Notes: a model not told the origin generated them from the letters alone. A stretch of 64,000 bases of DNA from Victivallales bacterium (GCA_017535315.1 JAFXUD010000002.1:248001-312000), one strand, 5' to 3'; positions 1 to 9,210 are shown, counted from the stretch's first letter. Program-made: numbers and translations.

Positions 1-318
1 GAGGTTGAGCCCGCCGAGGTCGCAGAGCGGTTCAGGGAAACGTTTGTTTGCCGCCCAGGTCATCAGTTGGCATGGTGGATTCGAGTATGGGATTTTTACC
101 TTCAGGAAGCCCGAACGCAGGGGCTTCCCCGCTGTCTCGCGCAGGTGGAATCTCCACGAAAGCCCACCTTTGATGGACTTTACAGACTGGCTCCACTCCA
201 CGCCGTCAGGCACGGTGACGCTTCCTGCATAGCCGTTGAATTGTACCCCGCCGATGTGGATGCCAGACAGGGTCTGACCTTCAAAAGATAGCTCAAGTTT
301 TTTTATGTCGTGATTCAT
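1..318 (-). CDS. Hypothetical protein, N-terminal part only
   Basis: This is the first 106 codons of a gene that leaves the left edge of the window. It starts at ATG 318 with an AGGAG ribosome site eight bases upstream. The product begins MNHDIKKLELSFEGQ, has no signal peptide, and alternates short polar and hydrophobic stretches in a way that suggests a beta-rich domain. I do not recognise the family. Its position next to glycosidase genes makes a carbohydrate-active enzyme possible, but nothing in the visible residues shows this. Its upstream leader is the CTAG tandem repeat at 347-600. Confidence 0.6.
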   Translation of the reverse strand, partial: MNHDIKKLELSFEGQTLSGIHIGGVQFNGYAGSVTVPDGVEWSQSVKSIKGGLSWRFHLRETAGKPLRSGFLKVKIPYSNPPCQLMTWAANKRFPEPLCDLGGLNL

Positions 319-346
319 GGTTGGGGCTCCTAGGGGGGCTGCTGGG

Positions 347-600
347 GTCTGGATCTGCTAGGGTAGGTCTTCTAGGGTAGGTCTGCTAGGGTAGGTCTGC
401 TAGGGTAGGTCTGCTAGGGTAGGTCTTCTAGGGTAGGTCTGCTAGGGTAGGTCTGCTAGGGTAGGTCTGCTAGGGTAGGTCTGCTAGGGCTACTAGGATA
501 AGTCTGCTAAGTCTTCTAAGTCATCTAGGGGGTAGGTCTTCTAGGGTAAGTCCTCTAGGGTAAGTCCTCTAGGGTAAGTCTTCTAGGTTGAGTCTTCTAG
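347..600. repeat. 14-bp CTAG-rich tandem repeat
   Basis: Nine consecutive, almost identical copies of the 14-mer gggtaggtctgcta run from 361 to 486; the only change is g to t in a few units. A degenerate stretch follows, then four or five variant units of the form gggtaagtcctcta reach about 600. Each unit joins the next through CTAG. The array fills the gap between the gene starting at 318 and the gene ending at 770, so it would be transcribed as leader of the former. No open frame or known family explains it. Confidence 0.9.
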
Positions 601-633
601 AAAAAACATACCCTAAATACCTATAAGAAAACC

Positions 634-664
634 CTTTTCCGCGCCGCGTAGCGGCGCGGAAAAG
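634..664. terminator. Perfect 14-bp GC-rich stem-loop
   Basis: The arm cttttccgcgccgc (634-647) and its exact complement (651-664) are separated by the three bases gta. It lies about 105 bases past the stop codon of the GH20-like gene (770), so it may end that minus-strand transcript. On the minus strand the stem is followed by ggg rather than a clean T-run, so it is not a textbook intrinsic terminator. Confidence 0.55.
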
Positions 665-686
665 CATCTGGGATAGAGGGTGGGGG

Positions 687-728
687 CTGGGGCGGGGGGA
701 AGGGCCATGGCCCTTCCCCCCGCCCCAG
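687..728. repeat. 42-bp perfect palindrome
   Basis: Two 21-base arms are exact reverse complements with no spacer, centred on ccATgg at 707/708. The arms are G-rich then C-rich (ctggggcggggggaaggg and complement). Just to the right, ccccagaaaaagct occurs twice as a direct repeat (723-736 and 740-753). It lies directly downstream of the minus-strand gene ending at 770 and could fold into a very stable transcript hairpin. Its function is unknown. Confidence 0.85.
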
Positions 729-769
729 AAAAAGCTCCTCCCCAGAAAAAGCTTCGCCTTGGGAAAAGA

Positions 770-3523
770 CTAGATGGGTTCCTGCTCGGTGCCGCGGGTC
801 CATTCGGGCATGGTTGAGATGTCGAGGGTGGTATCGCCGATATTGTCGATATAGATTTCGGTGATATCGTCGATGCTTTTGAAGAAGAAGCTGATGCGGC
901 GGTATTGTGTGGCAGTGGGGTCGGTCAGTTTGGGTTGTCCATCGGAGCGTGCCCAGAGGGGGATGATTTCTTGTGTCCACTTGTTGGTGGGGGACATGCG
1001 GTGGTTCAGATAGTGTGCAGCGGGGTCTGCGACGGGGGAGATTCTATCGACCAGGTAGTTGTTTGCGAAGCTGAAGCCTGTTTTGGCGGCGACGAGCCGA
1101 TGGTCGAGCAGCACCGCCTTGGTGCCTTTTGCGATAGAGTAGGGCAAATCGATGGAGATACGCAGGTAGCTGGCGTCTTCTTGGCGTCCCGTGTATTCGC
1201 CTTTGGGAACGGTGATTTTCAGAACCTTGCTCTTTGAAGGCGAGGTCGGGTCGTCAATAATCTCCACGCGTGTGTTAGCTTCCAGGCTTGGTGATACATT
1301 CACCTTCACGTCGCCCATGCCCTGCTCGAAGTCGGCGACGATGTGCGGTTTCGGTGCGGCATTGTCATTGACTCCGACGCGATTCACCATTACGGCTGGG
1401 TTGAAGGGCTCGACAGGCTTGGGGAATGGACGGTCTGCGCTATACGCCGATAATGCCAGCAGGACAGGTGAGATACCGTCGGTCTTCTTGGTGCCGAAAA
1501 TGATGTTTTTGATGGGCTTTTCGGGGTGGGGGTTCTGCCAATCGTAGATGCCGAAGCTGTAGTAGCGCTGCTCGGAATCCAATCCGCGCACGGCAAAGCG
1601 CATGCCTGTCCCGCCGAATGTGCGGTTCCAGTCAACGATATCTCGGCGGTAGGCCAGTTCGACGACAGCATTGGTGCCATCACTATAGACCACGTTCAGC
1701 GTCGAGACGGGTGGATACTGGAAACGTTTTGCGCCGTAGAATCTCCCGCCTGCGTAGGCTCGCGGATCTGTCGAGCGGGAGGTGGTCATCAGGAAGGCGA
1801 GTTGCGAGGCCTTGCGTCCACCGATGTCAACGGCGATGCCCTGGCGGTTGGTGCGGTCGTCTTTGTAACCCGTCACGCGTAGGCCGTAGTATTTCCCGCC
1901 TGGGGAGGTGACAAGGTGGAAGCGTTCTGGCAGGGAGGCAAGGATCGTCTTCAGCTCCATTGTCTCCGCGTCGGTGGTGAAATGCGGGAAGCGTCCCGTA
2001 CCCGAGAGTTCGGCATTCACGGAGTTTTCCAGCGGTACTGTCTCCGCACGCTCAAGGCGCGGTTTGGCAACAACCTTCTCTGGGTAGAGGCGGCGCATCA
2101 TCTCGAATGTGCCATCATAGCCGAGGGAGGCGTAGTGGGTGTCTGTAAGCCGCCACATATAGTCTGCGCCGTTGACGAATCCGCCAAGGCTGTCGGGCGT
2201 CTCCTTGTCGAGGTCGTAGAGCATACCGCCGTTGCTGAAGTACCAATAGACCATTGTGCTGGCGCGTCCACCGTGCTTTTTAATGAGCCGCGACATGTTC
2301 CAGACATTGAGCGGCTTGCCGTTGACGGCATGCCCGATGAGCGGGAACTCCTTGAAGGGGAGGATGTTTGGCTCACGCAGCACATCGGTGTAGTTCCACC
2401 AGAGGATGTTTGTGCGCTTGTCCAGTTTCTCGCGGAGGGCGTCACCGATATTCCATCCCCCTGCCTGGTTCAGGAAGGAGTCGTGGCACACGATTGGCGT
2501 TGCGCCCGCCTCAAACACCTGCCCCTCATATTGTTTGACGATGCCCGTGAAGAGCTCCAGCAGGTCAGCGTTCTTGCATTTTGGGCATTTGCCGAAGGGA
2601 CCGAGGTAGAACTCGTCCATCATCAGGAAGAAATCCTTTGGCTTGAAGAGTTCAAGATGCTCCTTAATGGCCATGGCGGTGAGGTCGCGTGCCTCCTGCG
2701 ACAAGGGGCAGGGCTGGTTGGACCAGGCGTTGCGCGGCGTGCCTTCGGACATCTTCTCCCAGTCGGGGTGGCCTGTCATCCAGAGGGCATGGCTCCACAC
2801 CTGCAGGGCTGGAGTGATGGTAATGTGGCGCTTGGTGCAGTAGTCCTGGATGTCCAGCACCTCTTCACGCGTGAAGGCATTGCGGCGGTTCGGGAAGGGA
2901 TTCTCCGTGAAGGGGAACGCCTCCGCCAGTTCCAGCAGAATCCAGTTGATTTTCAGCTTCGCGAGCACATCCAGCATCTTTTTCAACTGCGGGATGTTTT
3001 TCGGGGGCATCGAACGGATGGTGAAGAAGTATCCGCGCTTGTCCAGGTCGGGATAGTCGGTTATGCGGCAGCCTGGGAGAGCAGGCGACGGTATGTCGCC
3101 GATGATGTTGCAGAGCGTCTGCGCACCGTAGAAGAGGCCTGCCCCGCTCCGCGAGCGGACTGTGACGCCATCCTTTCCGATGTGCAGGAGGTAGCCTTCT
3201 GGGTGGATAGGCTCCGTGGCTTCGTCCAGTATGAAGCGGCAATGGGCCTCGGTGCCTGCCTGGACTAGCTGGACTTTGGTCTCGGGGAAGCGCTGCAGCG
3301 ATTCTGTTAACAGTTCCACGATAAGCTCCTCGCCAGCTGGAACCGATACCGTCAACAGCTGCGGCAGCGTAAAATCCTCCGCCAACTCAAAGCCCGCCTC
3401 GTATTTCTGGACGCCTGGCACCAGAACGGGCTTCCCATCACGCATGAACTCCGCAAACGGCATCACCGTTGCCTGAAGCATCGCGGTGACAAATACCAAC
3501 AATGGACAAAAAAGTTTTTTCAT
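770..3523 (-). CDS. Secreted GH20-like beta-N-acetylhexosaminidase
   Basis: The 917-residue product has a signal peptide (MKKLFCPLLVFVTAMLQA). A GH20 N-terminal domain follows at about residues 20-150, ending in ITDYPDLDKRGYFF, the usual entry to the GH20 barrel. The barrel spans roughly 155-450, with an Asp-Glu pair in LMMDEFYLGPFG near residue 302, where GH20 enzymes carry their substrate-assisting Asp and acid Glu. CPKC follows at once. The C-terminal 400 residues are beta-rich and include a module starting VVADFEQGMG that resembles a carbohydrate-binding domain. The expected role is release of terminal N-acetylhexosamine from host or dietary glycans outside the inner membrane. No clear ribosome site precedes the start. 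Exact substrate is not inferable. Confidence 0.75.
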   Translation of the reverse strand: MKKLFCPLLVFVTAMLQATVMPFAEFMRDGKPVLVPGVQKYEAGFELAEDFTLPQLLTVSVPAGEELIVELLTESLQRFPETKVQLVQAGTEAHCRFILDEATEPIHPEGYLLHIGKDGVTVRSRSGAGLFYGAQTLCNIIGDIPSPALPGCRITDYPDLDKRGYFFTIRSMPPKNIPQLKKMLDVLAKLKINWILLELAEAFPFTENPFPNRRNAFTREEVLDIQDYCTKRHITITPALQVWSHALWMTGHPDWEKMSEGTPRNAWSNQPCPLSQEARDLTAMAIKEHLELFKPKDFFLMMDEFYLGPFGKCPKCKNADLLELFTGIVKQYEGQVFEAGATPIVCHDSFLNQAGGWNIGDALREKLDKRTNILWWNYTDVLREPNILPFKEFPLIGHAVNGKPLNVWNMSRLIKKHGGRASTMVYWYFSNGGMLYDLDKETPDSLGGFVNGADYMWRLTDTHYASLGYDGTFEMMRRLYPEKVVAKPRLERAETVPLENSVNAELSGTGRFPHFTTDAETMELKTILASLPERFHLVTSPGGKYYGLRVTGYKDDRTNRQGIAVDIGGRKASQLAFLMTTSRSTDPRAYAGGRFYGAKRFQYPPVSTLNVVYSDGTNAVVELAYRRDIVDWNRTFGGTGMRFAVRGLDSEQRYYSFGIYDWQNPHPEKPIKNIIFGTKKTDGISPVLLALSAYSADRPFPKPVEPFNPAVMVNRVGVNDNAAPKPHIVADFEQGMGDVKVNVSPSLEANTRVEIIDDPTSPSKSKVLKITVPKGEYTGRQEDASYLRISIDLPYSIAKGTKAVLLDHRLVAAKTGFSFANNYLVDRISPVADPAAHYLNHRMSPTNKWTQEIIPLWARSDGQPKLTDPTATQYRRISFFFKSIDDITEIYIDNIGDTTLDISTMPEWTRGTEQEPI

Positions 3524-3541
3524 GACAACTTGATTTGTAAT

Positions 3542-3712
3542 TATTCAGAAGGGGGCATATTGGCATAATCCACTGGGTTTTCTGTGCCTTGCCGCTCTGC
3601 TTCGCTACACGGCACGACGCAAAGGAACTGGGGGTTTCGTCTACCCGTGGGTTTCGCTTTCGCCACCCACGGCTATGTTCTTGTCGCCGCTACGCTGCTC
3701 CCCTTCTGAATA
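3542..3712 (+). repeat. Hairpin-rich dispersed element, copy A
   Basis: A 171-bp intergenic element bounded by 13-bp terminal inverted repeats, tattcagaagggg (3542-3554) and ccccttctgaata (3700-3712). Inside are an imperfect stem around tgtgccttgccgc and cggcacgacgca, and a second stem with ccgtgggt and acccacgg. The same internal order occurs at 32205-32346, 47369-47520 (reverse orientation) and, as a 5' fragment, at 50243-50300. It has no coding capacity, so it looks like a non-autonomous, MITE-like or REP-like element. Confidence 0.75.
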
Positions 3713-3714
3713 GC

Positions 3715-6700
3715 TTAGTTTTGTAATTCACGAATTGAAACCTCATCAACCCAGACATCTGTCGTGCCCATGTTCACGAACACCACAGGTGTCTGCGTGC
3801 AGTTGAATATAGTGTCTGGAGTTTCAAATGCAAGCTCCTTGACGCTCCATTCGCGGTCTCCCACCTCTGGTTTATAGGTGACGGGCTTGAAAGTCAGGGA
3901 GACCTGGCCTTGGCGCTCGCTGTAGGCGAAGGACTGGAGCCGAAGCTCACCTTCGTCACCGCCAAAGCGTATCGCAAACGTGAGGCGGTACTTTGTGGCT
4001 GGCTTGAGCACGACGTTCTGCTGGGAGTTGTAGTACCACGGCAGGCGAGCGGTCTCCTTCGGGTAGTTGAAGCGTCCGTAGGGACCAGCCAGCGTCTTCG
4101 GGAAGGGGAGCGGAACCGTGCGGGCGGGCAGGCGCAGGGCATAGCGCCCCTTGTAGGGTGCGCTTTCGTCGAGGATGCCGCCCAGGGCCTGCTTGTCCAG
4201 CGGTTTTCCATCCAGCTGCTGCATGGCGTGTATGTAATATTGCGGATTGGTGCCCCAGTAGTCTGCCGCCATCGTCTTGCCCGTATGGCTCTCGAAGGAA
4301 CCGTTGCAGATGGTCGGCAACACATATTCCTTGCGGTGGATGTCGTTTACGTCCAGCGTGATGCTCTCCAGCTTCAAGAGGCTTTCCCGTTCCTGCAAGG
4401 GCACTTCGAGCAGCCGATATTCGCCGCTGCGCAGGGAGACGCTGGTGGGCAGTCCTGTCACCTTGAGACCCTTTGGCAAGGCTAGCTTCAGCGGAACTTC
4501 CACGCGTCCCTCGCCGAAGTTCATCAGCGAGATGCGCAGCACGTCTGGTCCCTTCTGCTGTGGCCAGATTAAATCGGCTCGCACAAGTTCGCCTGCGGGC
4601 ATGCGCACGGGGATGAGCAAGGACAATGCGCGGTCTGCGGGGACGCTTACGGAGAAGTATTCACCTGCCTGTTCGATGGCCACGGGCTCGGTGCGCTGCC
4701 CCTCCATAAGATAGGCCAGTGCATTGACGGGCAGCTCCGCGTCGGCTGGCAGAATGTTCCTGCGGAAACGCAGCTTCGCCCCCGCCCGCTTCTCCTCGTT
4801 GCGGATGTTCACAAGGAGGCCACAATAATCTTTGCCATTGCGCAGGAAGTATTTGGCGATGATGCCGACGCAGGATGGCTCCAGTCCCACGTCGTCCCTG
4901 AAGACACCGTTGTACATCCAGTCTTTGATGCGGTCGCGGTGCATGATGAAATGCCGTGCGTTTCCTGCGTAAACAGGCACGTCGGAACGGGCGATGAGAT
5001 GGTAGTCGCGCAGAGCCTCGTCCCAGTTCGGCACGCCGTCCTGCGGATGATTGCCCTCGCCTCGGAAGAACTTGATTTCAGGGAAGGCGAAGAGCAGCGG
5101 CGCGCCGTCGAGGGCGTCAGCTCCGCTGCGCAGACCCATCTCCTCGAATTGCAGCAGGTAGTCGGGCGAGCCCTCGCCATTGATGATGCAATCCCTGCCT
5201 GACTGGCGCGCCTTTTCGTGGACGGCTGTGAAGAGCCTGCCCAATCCTACCATCTTCATGCCATACTGTTTGCCGTGGTCGTGGGCAGTGTTGTGGCAGT
5301 TCACATAGACGCAGGATTCGTCTGCATAGATGCCAGAGAGTTTGTACCTGGTGAAGTAGTGGTCGTGCATGACGAATATGGCGTAGTCGGTCCACTCGTG
5401 CGAGGCAGTACACATGGTGCAGTCGGGCGGCGCGTAGTTCCATACGCAGAGGCGGCCGAACTCATTGCGGTTGCCCGCCTTCTCCGCAATGCCTGGCTTC
5501 GCCAGGGTTTCGATGAAGGGGATGGCGTCTTTGGGGAAGTTTTTAATGGTCGGTTCGGTCTCGTACTTGAGCGACCAGCCGTAGTGGTCCCAGTACTGGA
5601 TGGCGGGCTGCCCCGCTTCCGCAAGGGCCTGGTGTTGTGCGCTGACGGCCTCTGGCGTGCCGTAGTTGGGGCAGTAGAGGTGCGTATAGCCCACTCTGCC
5701 CCAGACGAGCCAGTGCATTTCATAGCCCAGCCAGCGATAGAGCGGTATCATCTGGTTCTCCGTCCTGTCGGGCGGGTAGTATGCTGCATGCGTGCAGGCG
5801 GTGACATTCTTTGCGATGGGTCTGTTCACCTGCGAGAAGTCCATCCAGGTGTGCGCCCATTTCCCGTAGAGTTCGCAGACGTCGTGCTCGTCGCCGTTGT
5901 AATAGCCCGCTGCGTATTTGACGGTTGCGCTTTTGCCCGCCTCGACCATATAGTAGCGCGTGGTGCTCATTCTGACGGCACTGCCGCCTGCGTTCGGCTT
6001 GAAAGTGAAGTGTACGCCGATGCCGTTTGGGTTGCGGTTTTGGATGGTGAAGGAGCCAATGCCTTTTGCGTACATCTCCGCGTAGCCCATGGAATACGAG
6101 CCTGGCCAGGGGCCGTCAATGAGTCCGCGTCCCCCTAGAGATGCACCTGGCCAGCCGAAGGCGCACAGGTTGCGTATGGACGTGAAATAGCTGTTTTCGG
6201 GTTCGCTGCAAAGGCGCACATCCCTGAATGTGGGGAAAGTGATGTGCCTGATATCCTCCTTGGAGGCATTGTCGATGGCAAGTTCCCATTGCGGCAGCTG
6301 TCCATCTTCCACGGTGATTGTCACGGTAGCGGCAACCTGCTCGTTGCAGAGTGCGTACTTGAGCGTCAAAACCTGCTTCGTGCCTTCCTTGCGGGTGCTG
6401 CGTTCAACAAGATTGCCAGGTTCGGGGGCGATTTGGCGGTAGCCCGCCTTCTGTGTGCCTATCTGGAAGTTGAACAGCGGCAGATTGCAGCCCTCGGGGA
6501 GAAGCGGCCTGCCGTCCGTCAGAAAATACCCTGTCAGGTTGCCCGTGGTGCGGTCGAAGAGCAGCCGCTGGTCTTTGTCCTGCAAGGCGATGGCAGCGCT
6601 TTGCGCCAACTGTGCCGTCACGGTCGGTATCGCACCCTTGAAATGGCCCCGCAGCACAAAGGCGCGGCGTTCTTTCATGGGCAGGGTGAGGGGCACGAAG

Positions 6701-9102
6701 GTCTTGCCGCTGTCGAATGAAATCTCGAAATTGGATTCTTCGCAGTCGATGGAGATGAGCCGTCCCTCCACCTCGGCGTACTCTATCGTGGCCGTGGTGG
6801 CCAGCTGCCGTGCGGAACTTTTGGGCATGGTGGTCTTCTCGGGGGCCTTGGCCTTTTCTCCTTCGGGGACTAGCGCAATGGCCGCGCAGTTCATGTAGTG
6901 CATTCCCCAGAGCAGGCGCAGACAGTGCTCGCCTGCTGCCAGTTCGGTTGGGTTCCCCCCGCACCAGTAGTAGGTGCCCTTGTAATAGGCACCCTGCGTG
7001 GGAGGAGCACCCTTTCCTGCACCCGTGATTTCCACTCGCTTGTTGTCAATGCTATAGCCGTATTTCAGATAGACGTTCTCAGGCCTATTGAACTCCATAA
7101 TGATGGCGGTGGTGGGAAGTACCATACGCATAAGAAAATAGGGGCGGTACTTGCCATGCTCCTTCAGGGTGAAGTCGAATGAAACCAAATTGCTGTTCAG
7201 GCGCCCCTGGTGGAGCACCATTTCGCCTCCAAGACGTTCGTCCTTTTCCAGCCATGAGCGCTCCTTCGGCGCAAGCACCATGTTGTCGGCGTCGGTGATT
7301 TTGGCGAAGATGCATCCCTCCTTGTCCTGGACAAGCGGCTTCGAGAAATGCAGTTCGTCCTCTTGCCAGCGTGCTCCGCTCCATTTCGCGGGCTGGAGCA
7401 TGATTTTGCCGCTGGTGGTCTCCATAGATTTGTCCAGACGGCTTTTTTCAGGCGGCAGTTCGGTCGAGACAAGGTAGTTGACCCTCAGCGTCTCAACCAT
7501 TGGCAACTCGTCGGGCGTCTTGCTGGAGATGGCGACCTTGACCAGCAGAGGCGTGTTCTGCGTGCAGTCAGGCAGTCTGTCGCCAGGCGACACCTTGAAC
7601 CAGGTGCCGCCGTTGTCCAGCGACGACGTTACATTGACGGTGCCCTTTCCCGAGACCTTGTAGGCGAGAATGGCGTTCGAGTAGCGAGGTCCCGCAAGGA
7701 AGCCGCCATACAGCGCCTCGCCTGAAAGGCCCTCGTTTTCAAATTGCGGACTCAAGGGCTCATTAGTCTTGGGCGCAAGTTGGCTATCGACAGGGATGAA
7801 GGCAATCTGGTCGAGCATGGCGCCACCTTGGAAGTCCATGGAGAGCGTATGCTTGCCTTCAGTCAGTTCAACCACTTGCGTGCCGTTCCAGTTCCACTGG
7901 CTGAAGGTGGGGAAAGTGGCGGGGATGCTGTCGGTGATGCGCAACGACTTGCCGTCCAGAACCATGGTGTGGCACCATTCGCCAGAGAAGGGCACGCGTT
8001 GCCGATGGAATAGTTTGTATGTTCCTGGTTTTTCGACCGTGAATGGATAGGTTGCGTTCTTGCAGTGCTGCATGAAGCGTCCGCCGCCGCACCCCTTTTC
8101 CTCGCAGATGGAAGGAATGTCCAGCTTTGAGGCCGTAAACTCCCAGGGGGCCTCTGCCTCTATGACGATGGAGCCGTCCGCCTTTTGTGCGAAACGGCGA
8201 TGCGGCCAGGCAGCCATCGGTGTCGTGATGATGTTCGCGTCGCTTTCAGGGACAAGCGGTTTGGTGGCCGCTACCATGCCCTCAGGCACTTCATCTACCC
8301 GTTTCAGCGAGATTTTGTCGAAGAAAACCTTCTGGTCCTTTCTGACGCAGAGCGCCAGGCGGGCGAATCGTGTGGTTTTCCAGAACTGGTTGCGTGGAGT
8401 GCCTCTGTCGGCTGTGCCGCTGATACGTGCCTTGTAGTTTTTCCAAGTCGGTGTCATGGAGCTGAACTCCAGCAGGCACCACTGGTAGCCGCCGTCCTTG
8501 TGCAGGCGTACCTTCGTGCCCGCTGGATATCCCTTGTATGCAGGTGTGCTTAGCTCGACGCAAAGGATGTCACCTTTTTTATCCAACTTCGTGACATAGT
8601 AGCAGAGGTTTCTGTTGGGCAGGTCCGAATAGTCCTCTTCGGCTCCCATTGCAACAATCCTGCCGCCTTTTTTCACCAGGCTAGCCCAGTCAGCCGTGTC
8701 CTTGAGCTTCAGCTCCTTTGCGCCCTTTGCAACGTCCTCGGCCAGCACTGCCTCGCTTTCTGGCATGGCATCCATGGACGAATGGGTGATGAGCTGCTTG
8801 TTTTTGTCATAGAGCGCAAGGCCGAAATCGACGTGGTTTGCCTTGTCGTCCCCCTCTCCACAGAAATTTCCGCTCAGTTCGTAGGTGCCTTCTGGGTCGA
8901 TTTCAATGTATTCGACACCAAGCAGTATTTTGCCGTTTCCCTTGGTTGCGAAGCATTTTACGCCGTTTGGCCCATTGTCGATTGTCTCGACGCCTGGCAA
9001 GAGGGCTAGCCCGCTGCTTGCTTCCCCGTTTTTGACAAGATTATCCGCAGCAAGTACCGAAAATGTCGCAGCCAGCAGAGTAGTCCAGAAAATATGTTTC
9101 AT
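3715..9102 (-). CDS. Giant secreted glycosidase-like multidomain protein
   Basis: The protein has 1795 residues starting at ATG 9102, chosen because AAGGAGA lies eight bases upstream and the signal peptide MKHIFWTTLLAATFSVLAA follows; an earlier in-frame start at 9135 lacks both. Order: beta-sandwich module (about 20-275), a CBM35-like module (about 315-450) with PGTYKLFHRQ, more beta modules including a second CBM-like stretch near 600-760, then a central TIM-barrel-like catalytic region (about 1000-1460). The barrel contains YADESCVYVNCHN and INGEGSPDYL, as in DUF6259-type hydrolases. A further CBM-like module closes the C-terminus. The role is probably cleavage of a complex polysaccharide at the cell surface or in the periplasm. 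Catalytic residues are not assigned with confidence. Confidence 0.65.
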   Translation of the reverse strand: MKHIFWTTLLAATFSVLAADNLVKNGEASSGLALLPGVETIDNGPNGVKCFATKGNGKILLGVEYIEIDPEGTYELSGNFCGEGDDKANHVDFGLALYDKNKQLITHSSMDAMPESEAVLAEDVAKGAKELKLKDTADWASLVKKGGRIVAMGAEEDYSDLPNRNLCYYVTKLDKKGDILCVELSTPAYKGYPAGTKVRLHKDGGYQWCLLEFSSMTPTWKNYKARISGTADRGTPRNQFWKTTRFARLALCVRKDQKVFFDKISLKRVDEVPEGMVAATKPLVPESDANIITTPMAAWPHRRFAQKADGSIVIEAEAPWEFTASKLDIPSICEEKGCGGGRFMQHCKNATYPFTVEKPGTYKLFHRQRVPFSGEWCHTMVLDGKSLRITDSIPATFPTFSQWNWNGTQVVELTEGKHTLSMDFQGGAMLDQIAFIPVDSQLAPKTNEPLSPQFENEGLSGEALYGGFLAGPRYSNAILAYKVSGKGTVNVTSSLDNGGTWFKVSPGDRLPDCTQNTPLLVKVAISSKTPDELPMVETLRVNYLVSTELPPEKSRLDKSMETTSGKIMLQPAKWSGARWQEDELHFSKPLVQDKEGCIFAKITDADNMVLAPKERSWLEKDERLGGEMVLHQGRLNSNLVSFDFTLKEHGKYRPYFLMRMVLPTTAIIMEFNRPENVYLKYGYSIDNKRVEITGAGKGAPPTQGAYYKGTYYWCGGNPTELAAGEHCLRLLWGMHYMNCAAIALVPEGEKAKAPEKTTMPKSSARQLATTATIEYAEVEGRLISIDCEESNFEISFDSGKTFVPLTLPMKERRAFVLRGHFKGAIPTVTAQLAQSAAIALQDKDQRLLFDRTTGNLTGYFLTDGRPLLPEGCNLPLFNFQIGTQKAGYRQIAPEPGNLVERSTRKEGTKQVLTLKYALCNEQVAATVTITVEDGQLPQWELAIDNASKEDIRHITFPTFRDVRLCSEPENSYFTSIRNLCAFGWPGASLGGRGLIDGPWPGSYSMGYAEMYAKGIGSFTIQNRNPNGIGVHFTFKPNAGGSAVRMSTTRYYMVEAGKSATVKYAAGYYNGDEHDVCELYGKWAHTWMDFSQVNRPIAKNVTACTHAAYYPPDRTENQMIPLYRWLGYEMHWLVWGRVGYTHLYCPNYGTPEAVSAQHQALAEAGQPAIQYWDHYGWSLKYETEPTIKNFPKDAIPFIETLAKPGIAEKAGNRNEFGRLCVWNYAPPDCTMCTASHEWTDYAIFVMHDHYFTRYKLSGIYADESCVYVNCHNTAHDHGKQYGMKMVGLGRLFTAVHEKARQSGRDCIINGEGSPDYLLQFEEMGLRSGADALDGAPLLFAFPEIKFFRGEGNHPQDGVPNWDEALRDYHLIARSDVPVYAGNARHFIMHRDRIKDWMYNGVFRDDVGLEPSCVGIIAKYFLRNGKDYCGLLVNIRNEEKRAGAKLRFRRNILPADAELPVNALAYLMEGQRTEPVAIEQAGEYFSVSVPADRALSLLIPVRMPAGELVRADLIWPQQKGPDVLRISLMNFGEGRVEVPLKLALPKGLKVTGLPTSVSLRSGEYRLLEVPLQERESLLKLESITLDVNDIHRKEYVLPTICNGSFESHTGKTMAADYWGTNPQYYIHAMQQLDGKPLDKQALGGILDESAPYKGRYALRLPARTVPLPFPKTLAGPYGRFNYPKETARLPWYYNSQQNVVLKPATKYRLTFAIRFGGDEGELRLQSFAYSERQGQVSLTFKPVTYKPEVGDREWSVKELAFETPDTIFNCTQTPVVFVNMGTTDVWVDEVSIRELQN

Positions 9103-9118
9103 TAGACTTGTCTCCTTG

Positions 9119-9166
9119 AAAAAAAGAGTCGGCAAGGCGTATTGGCAAATACACCGCCGACTCTTT
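9119..9166 (-). terminator. Intrinsic terminator in leader of giant glycosidase gene
   Basis: Read on the minus strand, an 11-bp stem aaagagtcggc/gccgactcttt encloses about 22 bases and ends in a run of seven T. The AAGGAGA ribosome site (9111-9117) and ATG 9102 follow almost immediately. It could end the transcript of the vanished gene whose 3' relic lies at 9211-9255, or act as an attenuator of the glycosidase gene. Confidence 0.75.
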
Positions 9167-9210
9167 CCTGTTATCCTTTGATTTTCAATTTAAGATTTCC
9201 AATTCGCTTG

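Noticed and set aside
347-600. CRISPR array
   Set aside because: The 14-bp units are contiguous with no unique spacers and there are no cas genes.
1916-3268. 450-codon open frame antisense to the GH20-like gene
   Set aside because: No recognisable domain; the opposite strand encodes GH20 motifs and a signal peptide.
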